A stretch of 64,000 nt of DNA from Bradyrhizobium sp. AZCC 1610. GTDB lineage: Bacteria > Pseudomonadota > Alphaproteobacteria > Rhizobiales > Xanthobacteraceae. The stretch is taken from the NCBI RefSeq assembly GCF_036924515.1, contig NZ_JAZHRR010000001.1:1955001-2019000 (forward strand). The letters run 5' to 3'. The position numbers and the translations under genes are program-made. Numbering within the stretch: position 1 is the stretch's first letter; the number at the start of each line of letters is the position of its first letter. The notes beneath the pieces were generated by a model. It saw nothing but the letters and a program-made list of their open reading frames with translations, had not been told where the DNA came from and did no database searches. Positions 17,338 through 25,901 of this stretch are shown here, one piece after another.

Positions 17338-18144
17338 ATGCCGTCACCCTACACGTTTTCCGATCCCCGTCTGAGCAAGCTCGACGGGTTTCAGGTCGAG
17401 ATCGACGAAGCGCGCGAGCGGGCCGACATCATTCTCGTTCGACCTCCCTACAACGTCGTCGCGATGCCGGAGCGCGATCAACTCCGGTTGACTTTCGAGA
17501 CGCTTGACGAGGATGCGCGAGTGCGCGTGATCGTCCTGCGTGCGCAGGGAGAGCATTTCTCGAGCGGCGGCAATATCGGCGGCTTCCTGGAAGCGAGCCC
17601 CGAACACGTCTCCAAGCTTGCCTGGAACATCGCGTCGCCAGCGCGCTGTGCCAAGCCGGTGATCGTGGCCAATCGCGGCTATTGCTTCGGCGTCGGGTTC
17701 GAGTTGTCGCTGGCCTGCGACTTCCGGATCGCCTCTGGAACCACGTTGTACGCCTTGCCGGAACAGAAACTCGGCCAGATTCCAGGGTCGGGAGGTTCGG
17801 CTCGCTTGCAGAAGATGGTGGGCATTACCCGTACCAAGGACATCGTGATGCGATCCAAGCGCATTTCCGCCAAGCAGGCGCTGGAGTGGGGCATTGCCAC
17901 CGAATGCGTGCCCGATGCGGAATTGGAGAAGGCGACGGACATGCTGGTGGATGAACTGCGCACATTCTCGCCATTGGCACAGCGGACCGCGAAAAAACTC
18001 TTGAACGATACCGAGGACTCCACGTTGGCGATCGCCATCGAGCTTGAAGGCCATTGCTACAGCCGTCTGCGGCAGTCGGACGACTTCAAGGAGGGTGTCG
18101 AGGCCTTCAACGCCAAGCGTCCGCCGAAATTTGTCGGGCGCTGA
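17338..18144 (+). CDS. Enoyl-CoA hydratase/isomerase family protein
   Basis: Crotonase-fold enzyme of 268 residues. The oxyanion-hole segments are visible: SSGGNIGGFLE (about residue 78) and NRGYCFGVGFELSLACDFRIA (about 111-131), followed by the conserved LPEQKLGQIPGSGG with the catalytic-position Glu. ATG 17338 is preceded by AGAAGGAAA. It is the last gene of the catabolic run and presumably hydrates, hydrolyses or isomerises the CoA ester made by the preceding ligase. Crotonases have varied chemistry, so hydrolase or dehydratase activity (as in anaerobic aromatic pathways) is possible. Confidence 0.9.
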   Translation: MPSPYTFSDPRLSKLDGFQVEIDEARERADIILVRPPYNVVAMPERDQLRLTFETLDEDARVRVIVLRAQGEHFSSGGNIGGFLEASPEHVSKLAWNIASPARCAKPVIVANRGYCFGVGFELSLACDFRIASGTTLYALPEQKLGQIPGSGGSARLQKMVGITRTKDIVMRSKRISAKQALEWGIATECVPDAELEKATDMLVDELRTFSPLAQRTAKKLLNDTEDSTLAIAIELEGHCYSRLRQSDDFKEGVEAFNAKRPPKFVGR

Positions 18145-18434
18145 GTACGACCGGGCATGGCGACCACGATAGCTGCGGCCGACAGCGCCGCAAACACCGA
18201 GCGGTCAGCGAATATCGACTTTGCGTCTAGCGGCACGACGCCGACCGTCATTTCACCGGTAGACGTAGCTGGCGAACTGGCAGCATCCATACGAGGTTCG
18301 GTCCGAGTGATACACGTCTAGACCAAGGGGGCTACCGTTCTATCTGAGAACGCCGCAACGGATTGGGTGAAATGACCGTGAACAACGTGGCGGAAACGCC
18401 TGCCACAGCAAGAAAAATCAATAACTTAGAGGAT
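18145..18434. other. Non-coding gap after the catabolic cluster
   Basis: No convincing gene, terminator or RNA is seen between the hydratase stop and the LuxR remnant. Short open frames here have no recognisable family features. Confidence 0.5.
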
Positions 18435-18885
18435 ATTCACTGCGTACCTTCCTACACGGCTGATTCTTTTCACCGCATCTATCGACGACCGCGAACTTGT
18501 AATGGCAGCCGCCGCCGGCGCCTACGGCGTCATTCGGAAGGACGTGACGCCGGAAATTCTCGTGCAGTCCTTGCGCCGGATCGCAGATGGCCAGCGGCTG
18601 TTGCCGCCATCTTCCTCGGATCGGATCGTGTCCCGGGAACAAGGAAAGGTCGCGGTTGCGGAGAATGTGCTGGCGGTGCTGACAGAGCGGGAGCGCCAGA
18701 TCATGCATCTGGTGTCGGAAGGACTATCGAACAAGGAAATTGGGCGAAAATTGAACATTACCGACGGCACCATCAAAGTTCATCTTCATCACATCTTTCA
18801 GCAGCTCGACGTCAGCAGCCGGACAGTGCAGCACGGGCAGGAGGCGTGTCGATCGGGGGCGCGGTGGCTCGGTGGCAAGTCATAG
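18435..18885 (+). pseudogene. Truncated NarL/FixJ-type response regulator (LuxR HTH)
   Basis: The preserved part encodes the second half of a receiver domain (LILFTASIDDRELV, AGAYGVIRKD) and a LuxR-type HTH (LTERERQIMHLVSEGLSNKEIG...GTIKVHLHHIF). About the first 75 receiver residues, including the phospho-acceptor Asp, are missing. After SSRTV the frame departs from family sequence, consistent with a frameshift. It is clearly related to the N-terminal regulator part of the chimeric gene at 41679-44888 (compare LFTASI with FFTASV, and the shared GTIKVHLHHI). It was probably a paralogue that has decayed. An ATG at 18502 could still start a 127-residue protein containing the HTH. Confidence 0.75.
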
Positions 18886-19068
18886 GTGCCGAGATGCACG
18901 ATACGAGATCCGGTGACCGGCTTCGAATGACACGCAACAGTCAATCCACGACGAGTCTGGCGCGTTCCTGAAAAAGCGAGGCCTATTGCGTTGTCTCACG
19001 CAGGAAAAGCATGGCCGCTGGGCGAGAGCGCTCTCGTCTATCTTTCCTGCCAATTTCAACAGCACTGA

Positions 19069-19105
19069 TTTGGAATCTTCCAAGCATTTTTGGAATTGCT
19101 CCAAA
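19069..19105. promoter_or_regulatory. Two tandem TTTGGAA dyads, candidate iron-responsive operator
   Basis: TTTGGAATCTTCCAAG (19069-19084) and TTTGGAATTGCTCCAAA (19089-19105) are two near-perfect dyads whose left ends are exactly 20 bp apart. The second has the 7-3-7 layout of the rhizobial iron control element bound by Irr (TTTAGAA-N3-TTCTAAA), with matching A-to-G and T-to-C changes in the arms. They lie about 300 bp upstream of the TonB receptor start. Binding by Irr or another Fur-family protein is inference. Confidence 0.45.
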
Positions 19106-19354
19106 CACAATGTCAGCCGACTCGAGCCGTCGAGGATCGAGAAATTCTAAGTCGCGGCGCACGCATTTGCGTTGCGTCCACGATAGCGTCGCTCTAAGAG
19201 GCAATTCAGATCGCTAGCAATCGGACGTTGCCGAAAATGCGCAGGCAACCAATCCGGCGTGCGAGTCTGCGGAGGACCTGATTCACAGGGCCATAAGTGT
19301 TGGCCGTATTCGGACACGGAGAGCGGATCTTCGATCCACGGTCGTTGCAGGTCG

Positions 19355-19375
19355 AGCGTGAAGCAATTTCACGCT
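19355..19375. promoter_or_regulatory. 8-bp inverted repeat just upstream of the siderophore receptor gene
   Basis: Perfect arms agcgtgaa (19355-19362) and ttcacgct (19368-19375) flank five bases. It ends 34 bases before the chosen ATG. It could be an operator overlapping the promoter or a leader hairpin; no T run follows. Confidence 0.4.
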
Positions 19376-19409
19376 GGGCTACGTGCTGTTGATAAGGGAC
19401 TTTCTCGAA

Positions 19410-21701
19410 ATGCGACGTGCAGGTGGGGTTGGGGCGGTGGCTCGCTTTGGTGCGACACTGCTAGGTGGAGTGGCGTTGTTGGCGTGGTTCGAATCGCCCG
19501 CGCAATCACAAGCACCGCAAGGCGGCAACTCCCTTCCACCCGTTACTGTCGATGCGCCGGCGCAACAGTCAGTCCGCCGCGCGCCAACCAAACGAAGTGA
19601 CGCCCGGGTCCGATCGGCCTCGCGGCGCGCCACGGTGCCTGCCGCCCCGCAGGCCGGCCCCGTCGCGGTGCAATCGCAGCCGTCGCAGCCGGGTGTCGTA
19701 CCCGCCTTTGCAGGCGGCCAGGTCGCTCAAGGCGCGCGGCTGGGAATGCTTGGCAACACCAGCACAATGAAGTCTCCGTTCAACGTGACGAGCTACACGG
19801 ACAAGTTCATCCGGGATCAGCAGGCAGCAACCGGTGCGGATGCCTTGATCCTGGATCCTTCCGTGCGCAGTACCCACCCAACGGGCGGTATAGTCGATTC
19901 CTTCAACATTCGCGGCTTCCCGATCAATGAAGGCAACAATGGTGAGTTCGCCTTCGAGGGTGTCTACGGCATCGCGCCGAGCTACCGCATCTTCACGGAT
20001 TACGTCGAGCGCATCGAGGTGCTCAAGGGTCCCTCGGCCGCGCTCTCCGGGATCGCGCCCAATGGCGGCGTCGGCGGCGTCATCAATGTCGTGCCCAAGC
20101 GTGCCGGAGAGGACCTGACCCGCTTCACCGCGGGTTACGGTTCGGCCTCGCGGTTCGGCGGTCATTGGGACGTCGCGAGGCGCTACGGCGAGGGCAGGGA
20201 ATGGGGCGTGCGCGCCACCGGCAGCCTGCGCGGCGGCGACACGCCGATTGACCGCCAGTCTGAAACGACGGGCGTCGGATCGCTGGCCCTCGACTATCAG
20301 GGCGAACGGTACAGGTCCTGGCTCTACCTGATCGCCCAGACCGACCGGTTCAATGCGCCGTCACGTCCGTTCCTCATGGATCCCCTGCAGCCCAATCTGC
20401 AAGTGCCCAAGGCGCCGGACGGCGGGCTCAACGTGATGCAGCCTTGGGAATGGTCGCGCATCAACGATCAATCCGTCCTGTGGCGCAACGAATACGATCT
20501 GACCGATCAGGTGACGCTGTTCGCCGATGTCGGCGGATCGCACACCAATGTCGAGCGGTTCTTCGGTCTTCCGACGATCACCAGTGCGAGCGGCAACACC
20601 ACCTCGACGCCGCAATTCTTCGGGCTCAGCATCGATCGGCACACCTATGATGGCGGCGTCCGCGCCCGCTTCGATACCGGCTTCGTCCGGCATGCCGTCA
20701 CCTTCCAGGCCTCCGTCTATCACGACGTGCTGCACCGGCGGACGACCAATGGCAGTCCGGTCTCCTCGAACATCTATAGCCCGACTGTCGCGCCAACCCA
20801 GTTTGCGAACGAGATCAGCGATCGCCCCCGGTTCTCGGACAGCCAGCTCACGGGGCTGTCGATTGCCGACACCTTGTCCGTGCTCGACGAGCGCGTCCTG
20901 CTGACGCTGGGCGTCCGGCGCCAGGGCGTCGAGGCGACCAACTATGCCGCCAATCTCGGAACGTTTTCGAACTCCTACGACAAGAGCGCGACCACTCCCG
21001 TGGTCGGTCTCGTCGTCCGGCCCTGGGACAACGTCTCGCTGTACGCGAACTACGTTGAAGGTCTAAGCCGGGGCGATATAGCGCCGCAGCAGGCTTCCAA
21101 CCAAGGCGAAGTGCTCCCGCCTTACATCGCCAAGCAATACGAGGCCGGCATCAAGGTGGACTTCGGCCGGATCGCGACCACGTTCAGTGCCTTCGATATC
21201 TCGAAGCCGAGCGGCGAACTGTTGGCCGGGCGCTTCTCGGCGACTGCCGAAAAGCAGGTCCGTGGGCTCGAGTTCAACGTCTTCGGCGAGCTGAGGCCCG
21301 ATGTTCGTGTCCTCGGAGGCGTTTCGCTGCTGGATGGCACCCTCACGAAGACCGCCATCGCGGCAAACGTTGGCCATACGCCAATCGGCGTTCCGAACGT
21401 CCAGGCCAATATTGGAGCCGAGTGGGATCTCCCGTGGGTGAGGGGGCTCACTTTGAACGGGGCGGTCATCTACACGGGCAGGCAGTTCGTCGATGCCGCG
21501 AACAAGCAGCCGATCCCGGATTGGACGCGACTCGATCTCGGCGCCCGCTACACGACGGCGATCAACGGCAGGAAGACGATTTTCCGCGCCAACGTTCAGA
21601 ATGTGACCGGTGAGAACTACTGGTCCAGCGTGGCCTCATTCGGAACGTTCTTTCTGGGAGCACCGCGCACGTACCTCCTGTCGATGACCGTGGACATGTA
21701 G
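19410..21701 (+). CDS. TonB-dependent siderophore receptor
   Basis: Outer membrane beta-barrel receptor of 763 residues for ferric-siderophore uptake. A signal peptide covers about residues 1-33 (MRRAGGVGAVARFG... to SPAQSQA). A proline/arginine-rich linker follows and then the plug domain, with NIRGFPINEG and the TonB-receptor hallmark RIEVLKGPSAALSG and GGVGGVINVVPKRA. The rest is the 22-strand barrel, ending in YLLSMTVDM. The ATG at 19410 has AAGGGA ten bases upstream; a GTG at 19383 has none. It opens the siderophore locus and is likely specific for the compound made by the genes downstream. Upstream dyads suggest iron control. Confidence 0.93.
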   Translation: MRRAGGVGAVARFGATLLGGVALLAWFESPAQSQAPQGGNSLPPVTVDAPAQQSVRRAPTKRSDARVRSASRRATVPAAPQAGPVAVQSQPSQPGVVPAFAGGQVAQGARLGMLGNTSTMKSPFNVTSYTDKFIRDQQAATGADALILDPSVRSTHPTGGIVDSFNIRGFPINEGNNGEFAFEGVYGIAPSYRIFTDYVERIEVLKGPSAALSGIAPNGGVGGVINVVPKRAGEDLTRFTAGYGSASRFGGHWDVARRYGEGREWGVRATGSLRGGDTPIDRQSETTGVGSLALDYQGERYRSWLYLIAQTDRFNAPSRPFLMDPLQPNLQVPKAPDGGLNVMQPWEWSRINDQSVLWRNEYDLTDQVTLFADVGGSHTNVERFFGLPTITSASGNTTSTPQFFGLSIDRHTYDGGVRARFDTGFVRHAVTFQASVYHDVLHRRTTNGSPVSSNIYSPTVAPTQFANEISDRPRFSDSQLTGLSIADTLSVLDERVLLTLGVRRQGVEATNYAANLGTFSNSYDKSATTPVVGLVVRPWDNVSLYANYVEGLSRGDIAPQQASNQGEVLPPYIAKQYEAGIKVDFGRIATTFSAFDISKPSGELLAGRFSATAEKQVRGLEFNVFGELRPDVRVLGGVSLLDGTLTKTAIAANVGHTPIGVPNVQANIGAEWDLPWVRGLTLNGAVIYTGRQFVDAANKQPIPDWTRLDLGARYTTAINGRKTIFRANVQNVTGENYWSSVASFGTFFLGAPRTYLLSMTVDM

Positions 21702-21950
21702 TCGCTGCGCTTATAGTTCGGTGAGACGCTTCATGGATGCTCGTGATGGCTCGTTCTTTAATGGAGGTGTCGGCGCATTTGTTCGCGCGTTAACCCCGCC
21801 GCTGGACGCGCCGACCGAGCAGCTTGCTCGTGAACAGCCGGCGTGCCTGCAAACCATGTTCTTGTCTCTGTGCATCGGCACCAACGAAGCGGCTCCACCC
21901 TGAAGGCGCTTCATGAACGGTTCCTGCTGACAAAAATCAGGCTGGTCGAC

Positions 21951-22382
21951 ATGCAAGTTTGCCTCCTTTCGCCAACATGCTTGATTCCGACCGAAGAGGT
22001 CGATCTCGACAGGGTAGCGGAGCTCGAAGCGCAAATCCTCCGCACGGGTTACTGGACTGTTCCGATCACGGTGGAGAAGGACGCCCTCTTCGTGATGGAC
22101 GGTCATCACCGGCTGGCGGTCGCGCACCGTCTGCAACTGCCGCTGGTGCCAGTGATTCTCTTGAACTACAGCGCAGTGCGGGTGGAGAGCTGGCGCCCGG
22201 GCCAGACGATCACGCCCGCGTGCATCCTCGCGATGGCGCGCAGTGGCCGAAAATTTCCCTGCAAGACGACGCGACATATTTTTGATCAAGGCCTGCCCAA
22301 TTGCAACCTGCCGTTGGACAGCTTGCGCAACCTTGCTCAGACAGAACGCGCCGTAGCCTATGCCGAAAGGGCGAGGTCATGA
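21951..22382 (+). CDS. SbnI-like ParB/sulfiredoxin-fold protein (putative serine kinase)
   Basis: Small protein (143 residues from the ATG at 21951) of the ParB-like nuclease/SerK family. The core motif DGHHRLAVA, with an upstream acidic cluster (PTEEVD), matches the fold in which SbnI and archaeal SerK phosphorylate free L-serine. In staphyloferrin B biosynthesis SbnI supplies O-phospho-L-serine to SbnA; a SbnA-like enzyme is encoded two genes downstream, which supports the same role. The start is uncertain: an in-frame GTG at 21843 would add 36 residues, and neither start has a strong ribosome site. The stop overlaps the next gene (ATGA). It may also have a regulatory role, as SbnI does in Staphylococcus. 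Confidence 0.8.
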   Translation: MQVCLLSPTCLIPTEEVDLDRVAELEAQILRTGYWTVPITVEKDALFVMDGHHRLAVAHRLQLPLVPVILLNYSAVRVESWRPGQTITPACILAMARSGRKFPCKTTRHIFDQGLPNCNLPLDSLRNLAQTERAVAYAERARS

Positions 22383-23773
22383 CCGTGCATTGCCACAAGC
22401 CCGGCGCGGGCCTCTCACCGATTCTGCGGCCAAGCACGGCGGAGCTCTTGGCTGGCAACGGCCCGCTGCTGATCGATTGGGTCGCCCGACACGGGTCTCC
22501 GGTCAATCTGATCTGGCCCGATGAGCTGCAGAAGAATTTCGCGGTACTCACAGGCGTCTTGCGAGAGAGCGGTGTCGCGCACGCGCTCTATTACGGAGCG
22601 AAAGTCAACAAATCGCCCGGGCTATTGGCGGCAGCTCTGCGCGCAGGGGCCGGCATTGACGTCTCAAGCCTTTATGAGTTGCGAGACGCCAGACGGCTTG
22701 GTGCCGAGGGCGCACAACTTGTGGCGACAGGCCCGGCGAAGACGGCGGCATTCCACAACGAGCTTATCAACTGCAACGCTCTAATATCGGTAGATTCACC
22801 GGAAGAGCTCGAGGATCTGATCCGCTGGCTTCCAGCAGGCGGCGGCCCGGTTCAGGCGGTGCTGCTGCGTTTGCGTCCCACCAACCAGGCGCGGAGTCGC
22901 TTCGGCATGTCGGCGGCGGCCATCCGGCATTGTCTGTCGCGCATTGCTGGCGAAAGCCGGTTGCGCTTTGACGGGCTGCACTTCCACCTGAGTGGCTATA
23001 GCTGGGAATCTCGTGCGCAAGCGATTAGAGAAGTCGCCGGCTTGATCAGCGAATCCCGCGCCCAAGGTTTTGCGCCACGCATGATCGACATCGGCGGCGG
23101 GTTGCCGATCCAATATGTCGATCAACGCGCCTATCAGGCGCATCTCGGGGCACAGATGCCCGAGGACTACCGTACCGGGAAGGTGCCGGCCTCGTTCTAT
23201 CCCTATGGGGGAGGGCTTTCCGCGGCCGAGTGGCTGCGCTGCCTGCTGCGCGCGCCGATGGCCGATGGCCGCAGCTTCGCGGACTATCTTGTCCATGAGG
23301 GGCTGGTGCTGGGGATGGAGCCTGGGCGAGCACTGGCCGATCAGGCCGCGATTTCCGTCTTCAGAGTGTTGCGCGTGAAAGCCGCTGGCCCTGATACCCA
23401 TGTCGTCTTCGTCGAAGGCAGCAGCTTCAGCGCTTGCGAAACCTGGTTTGGCTCCGAATTCCTGGTCGATCCCGTCCTGGTTCCGGCCATATCGCCGCCG
23501 GTCGCCGCAAAACCTATCCGAGGTTATCTGGCGGGCCATAGCTGTCTGGACGAGGACGTCCTTTGCAATCGATGGCTCACCTTTCCCATCGCTCCGCAGG
23601 CGGGAGACCTTCTGGTTTACGCCAACACCGGCGGTTACCAGATGGACCTCCTTGAAAACGAATTCCATCGCCATCCGATGCCGAGCCGCCTTTGCGTGGT
23701 TCAGGATGCAAAAGGGCAGCTAACGCTCGTTCCCGACAAAATAGGAGAGGCACAATGCTCTGCACGACCGTAA
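22379..23773 (+). CDS. SbnH-like PLP-dependent decarboxylase (alanine racemase-fold, type III)
   Basis: Fold-type III PLP enzyme of the Lys/Orn/DAP decarboxylase family, 464 residues from the ATG at 22379, which overlaps the previous stop. The PLP lysine is in [10 protein letters not shown] (about residue 77). Other family elements are HFHLSGYSW, the glycine loop [14 protein letters not shown], and the C-terminal active-site region [13 protein letters not shown]. Its closest functional parallel is SbnH, which decarboxylates a diaminopropionate-citrate intermediate to an ethylenediamine unit during staphyloferrin B assembly. The neighbouring SbnA- and SbnI-like genes make that parallel likely. 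Free diaminopropionate or another amino acid could be the substrate instead. Confidence 0.85.
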   Translation: MTVHCHKPGAGLSPILRPSTAELLAGNGPLLIDWVARHGSPVNLIWPDELQKNFAVLTGVLRESGVAHALYYGAKVNKSPGLLAAALRAGAGIDVSSLYELRDARRLGAEGAQLVATGPAKTAAFHNELINCNALISVDSPEELEDLIRWLPAGGGPVQAVLLRLRPTNQARSRFGMSAAAIRHCLSRIAGESRLRFDGLHFHLSGYSWESRAQAIREVAGLISESRAQGFAPRMIDIGGGLPIQYVDQRAYQAHLGAQMPEDYRTGKVPASFYPYGGGLSAAEWLRCLLRAPMADGRSFADYLVHEGLVLGMEPGRALADQAAISVFRVLRVKAAGPDTHVVFVEGSSFSACETWFGSEFLVDPVLVPAISPPVAAKPIRGYLAGHSCLDEDVLCNRWLTFPIAPQAGDLLVYANTGGYQMDLLENEFHRHPMPSRLCVVQDAKGQLTLVPDKIGEAQCSARP

Positions 23774-24765
23774 GCCAGTTGATCGGCCAAACGCCGGTGA
23801 TGCCGCTTGCCGTACCCAACAGCGATGCCACGCTGGTGCTGAAGCTTGAAAAGAACAATCCGGGTGGCTCCATGAAGGACCGCATGGCGCGCAGCATGGT
23901 GCTTGCCGCGCTTGAGGACGGGCGGCTCGCCTCGGGCGGCACGATCGTCGAATCGTCATCTGGAAACACCGGGATCGGACTGGCGTTGGTCGCATTGGAA
24001 TTGGGCCTGCGCTTCATTGCTGTTGTCGATCATCACGCCGCGCCAGACAAGATCCGCATGATGCGCGCGCTGGGCGCGGAAATTCGCTATGTCGAAGGCG
24101 ATTATCGGGAGGACGAGGTTGCGGTGGTGGAGCGCCAGCGGCTGGCCGCCCAACTCGGTGCCCAGCTTCCTGATGCGTTGTTCATGAACCAGTCCGACAA
24201 TCCGGCAAACCCGGAAGGCTATGCCGGTTTCGTCGAGGAACTCCTGGCACAGCTTCCAGACGGCGTCGACGCCTATGTCGGCTGTGTCGGTACTGGCGGA
24301 TCAATGACCGGTATCGCCCAGCGTCTGAAGCGGGTTAATCCTGCTGTCCGAACGATCGCTGTGGAACCGGCCGGCTCGATCGTCTTCGGCAAACCCGGCC
24401 ATCCCTACTACCAGTCGGGCACGGGAACGCCCGCCGGCGATGAAATCGGCAAGGTGCTCGACTATGGATGCATCGACGAAGGGGTACAGGTCACCGACAC
24501 CCAAGCCTTCGAAACAGCACGTTTTATCGCGCGGCGCCACGGGCTTCTGGTAGGGGGCTCGACCGGGGGCACCATCTACAAGGCACTGGAATTCATTGCG
24601 GCCGGCAAGCTGTCCGGCACGGTGGTCACGCCCGTTGCCGACGGCGGCGAGAAATATCTCAGTTCGGTCTTCGACGATGAATGGATGGCCAAGCGCGATT
24701 TGTTTGATCCGACAATCGTCGAACAGCTCGAGGCCTGGCTACCCGGAAGGGCGCGCGCAGCATGA
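23755..24765 (+). CDS. SbnA-like PLP-dependent synthase for the 2,3-diaminopropionate precursor
   Basis: Cysteine synthase-fold PLP enzyme of 336 residues. The PLP lysine lies in NPGGSMKDRMA (about residue 43), with SSSGNTGIG (substrate loop) and the phosphate-binding GTGGSMTG. In staphyloferrin B synthesis SbnA condenses O-phospho-L-serine with L-glutamate to N-(2-amino-2-carboxyethyl)-L-glutamate. The C-terminal region PVADGGEKYLSSVF is shared with that group. ATG 23755 has AGGAGAGG upstream and overlaps the SbnH-like gene by 19 bases. A general cysteine synthase is less likely in this operon. The step that would release diaminopropionate needs a dehydrogenase, and the next gene encodes one of a different family from SbnB. 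Confidence 0.88.
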   Translation: MLCTTVSQLIGQTPVMPLAVPNSDATLVLKLEKNNPGGSMKDRMARSMVLAALEDGRLASGGTIVESSSGNTGIGLALVALELGLRFIAVVDHHAAPDKIRMMRALGAEIRYVEGDYREDEVAVVERQRLAAQLGAQLPDALFMNQSDNPANPEGYAGFVEELLAQLPDGVDAYVGCVGTGGSMTGIAQRLKRVNPAVRTIAVEPAGSIVFGKPGHPYYQSGTGTPAGDEIGKVLDYGCIDEGVQVTDTQAFETARFIARRHGLLVGGSTGGTIYKALEFIAAGKLSGTVVTPVADGGEKYLSSVFDDEWMAKRDLFDPTIVEQLEAWLPGRARAA

Positions 24766-25901
24766 AGGTGACGATCTGCGGTGCAGGGCGCACTGGGCAT
24801 TTGAATGCCGTGCTCTTCAAGCAGCGTCCAGGTATCACTGTTTCCGTGCTGACGGGAGCGGCTGCCGTCGTCGATCGGTGGACGAGCGGAGACGGTGTTT
24901 GGTGGGCCCAGACGCCGGACGGCCACGTCTTGAGCGGGCGGCCCGACTATGTCGGCACCGATCCGAGTGAGGCGCTCATAAACACGGACATGGTGATCGT
25001 GACGCAGCCGGCCCACGCGCGGTCTGCGCTTCTACACGACTTCGCACGGCATCTCCCCCGGGACAGGCGCGTCTACGTCGGCGCGATTCCCGGCTTTTGC
25101 GGCTTCAACTGGCTCGCAGCCAAAACCCTTTCGGGCACAGACAATGTGGTGATCTGGGGCATGAAGGACGTGCCCCATACGGCGTTTGACCTGGTCCCGG
25201 GCGAGCGGGTGCGCATGGGAGGGGCCAAGGCTCAGCTCTTCGCGGCACTTCATCGCCGCGAAACCGCAGCGAGCCGCGCCAAGCTCCAGGCGATGCTGAG
25301 TCGCCTTTATGAAGCCCCCGTCACCCTGCTGCAGGATTATCTGGAAATCACGCTGACGCCGGGCAACGCAATGATGCATCCAGCCGTGCTCTATGCCTTG
25401 ATCGGCCCTGGCGCACCCTGGGAAAACAAGCCCTTTGACCGTCCCCTTTGCTGGTGGAGCGATTGCCCGCGCGCCGGCGCCGAATTGCTGGAGGCATGCG
25501 ATGCGGAAAACCAGGCAATCCGCCATGCGGTCGAGTCACGCCTGGGCATTGATCTGAGTTCGGTGAAGCCGCTCCGACAGGAATTGATTGAGGCTTATGG
25601 CAGCCAGATCGGCGACAACCGGACCATGTATACGCTGTTGCGAACTAACCGTGCTTACGCGGGCATTCGCGCCCCACTTGTTCCCAATCCGGACGGGCCC
25701 GGCCTTGTTATCGATCGCGCAAGCCGCGCTTTCCACGAAGACATAGCCTTTGGGCAGGCGCTGCTCGTGGAATTGGCCGCGCGGCTTGAAGTGGCAACTC
25801 CCGCTATCACGAAAACCTACAACTGGGCGCTCAACTACCACGGCGGGTTCACCGAAGGCGCCCCGGCCTGTTTGCCCGCCAACTGGCCGGAGGAAGCGTA
25901 A
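24762..25901 (+). CDS. Opine (octopine/nopaline-type) dehydrogenase
   Basis: NAD(P)-dependent opine dehydrogenase of 379 residues. The Rossmann motif is ICGAGRTGHLNA at the N-terminus. The C-terminal substrate domain has the family pattern EITLTPGNAMMHPAVLY, with the conserved Asn and His. Members join an amino group to a 2-keto acid reductively, or run in reverse; CntM of staphylopine synthesis is a relative. No nicotianamine-synthase-like (CntL) or racemase (CntK) gene is present. Its place directly after the SbnA-like gene (ATGA overlap) is where SbnB would be expected. It could release 2,3-diaminopropionate from the SbnA product, which is itself an opine-like secondary amine, or it could add a keto acid to a diamine to make the final metallophore. 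Both are inferences. Confidence 0.85.
   Translation: MKVTICGAGRTGHLNAVLFKQRPGITVSVLTGAAAVVDRWTSGDGVWWAQTPDGHVLSGRPDYVGTDPSEALINTDMVIVTQPAHARSALLHDFARHLPRDRRVYVGAIPGFCGFNWLAAKTLSGTDNVVIWGMKDVPHTAFDLVPGERVRMGGAKAQLFAALHRRETAASRAKLQAMLSRLYEAPVTLLQDYLEITLTPGNAMMHPAVLYALIGPGAPWENKPFDRPLCWWSDCPRAGAELLEACDAENQAIRHAVESRLGIDLSSVKPLRQELIEAYGSQIGDNRTMYTLLRTNRAYAGIRAPLVPNPDGPGLVIDRASRAFHEDIAFGQALLVELAARLEVATPAITKTYNWALNYHGGFTEGAPACLPANWPEEA

Larger units (their letters stand above)
18886..19409. other. Intergenic region upstream of the siderophore receptor
   Basis: No gene is supported here. The region carries two tandem TTTGGAA dyads at 19069-19105 and a hairpin-forming inverted repeat at 19355-19375, both listed separately. 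It should hold the promoter of the receptor gene. Confidence 0.5.

Noticed and set aside
23755-24765. Ordinary cysteine synthase
   Set aside because: The fold is the same, but the operon context with SbnI-, SbnH- and NIS synthetase genes makes a siderophore role much more likely.
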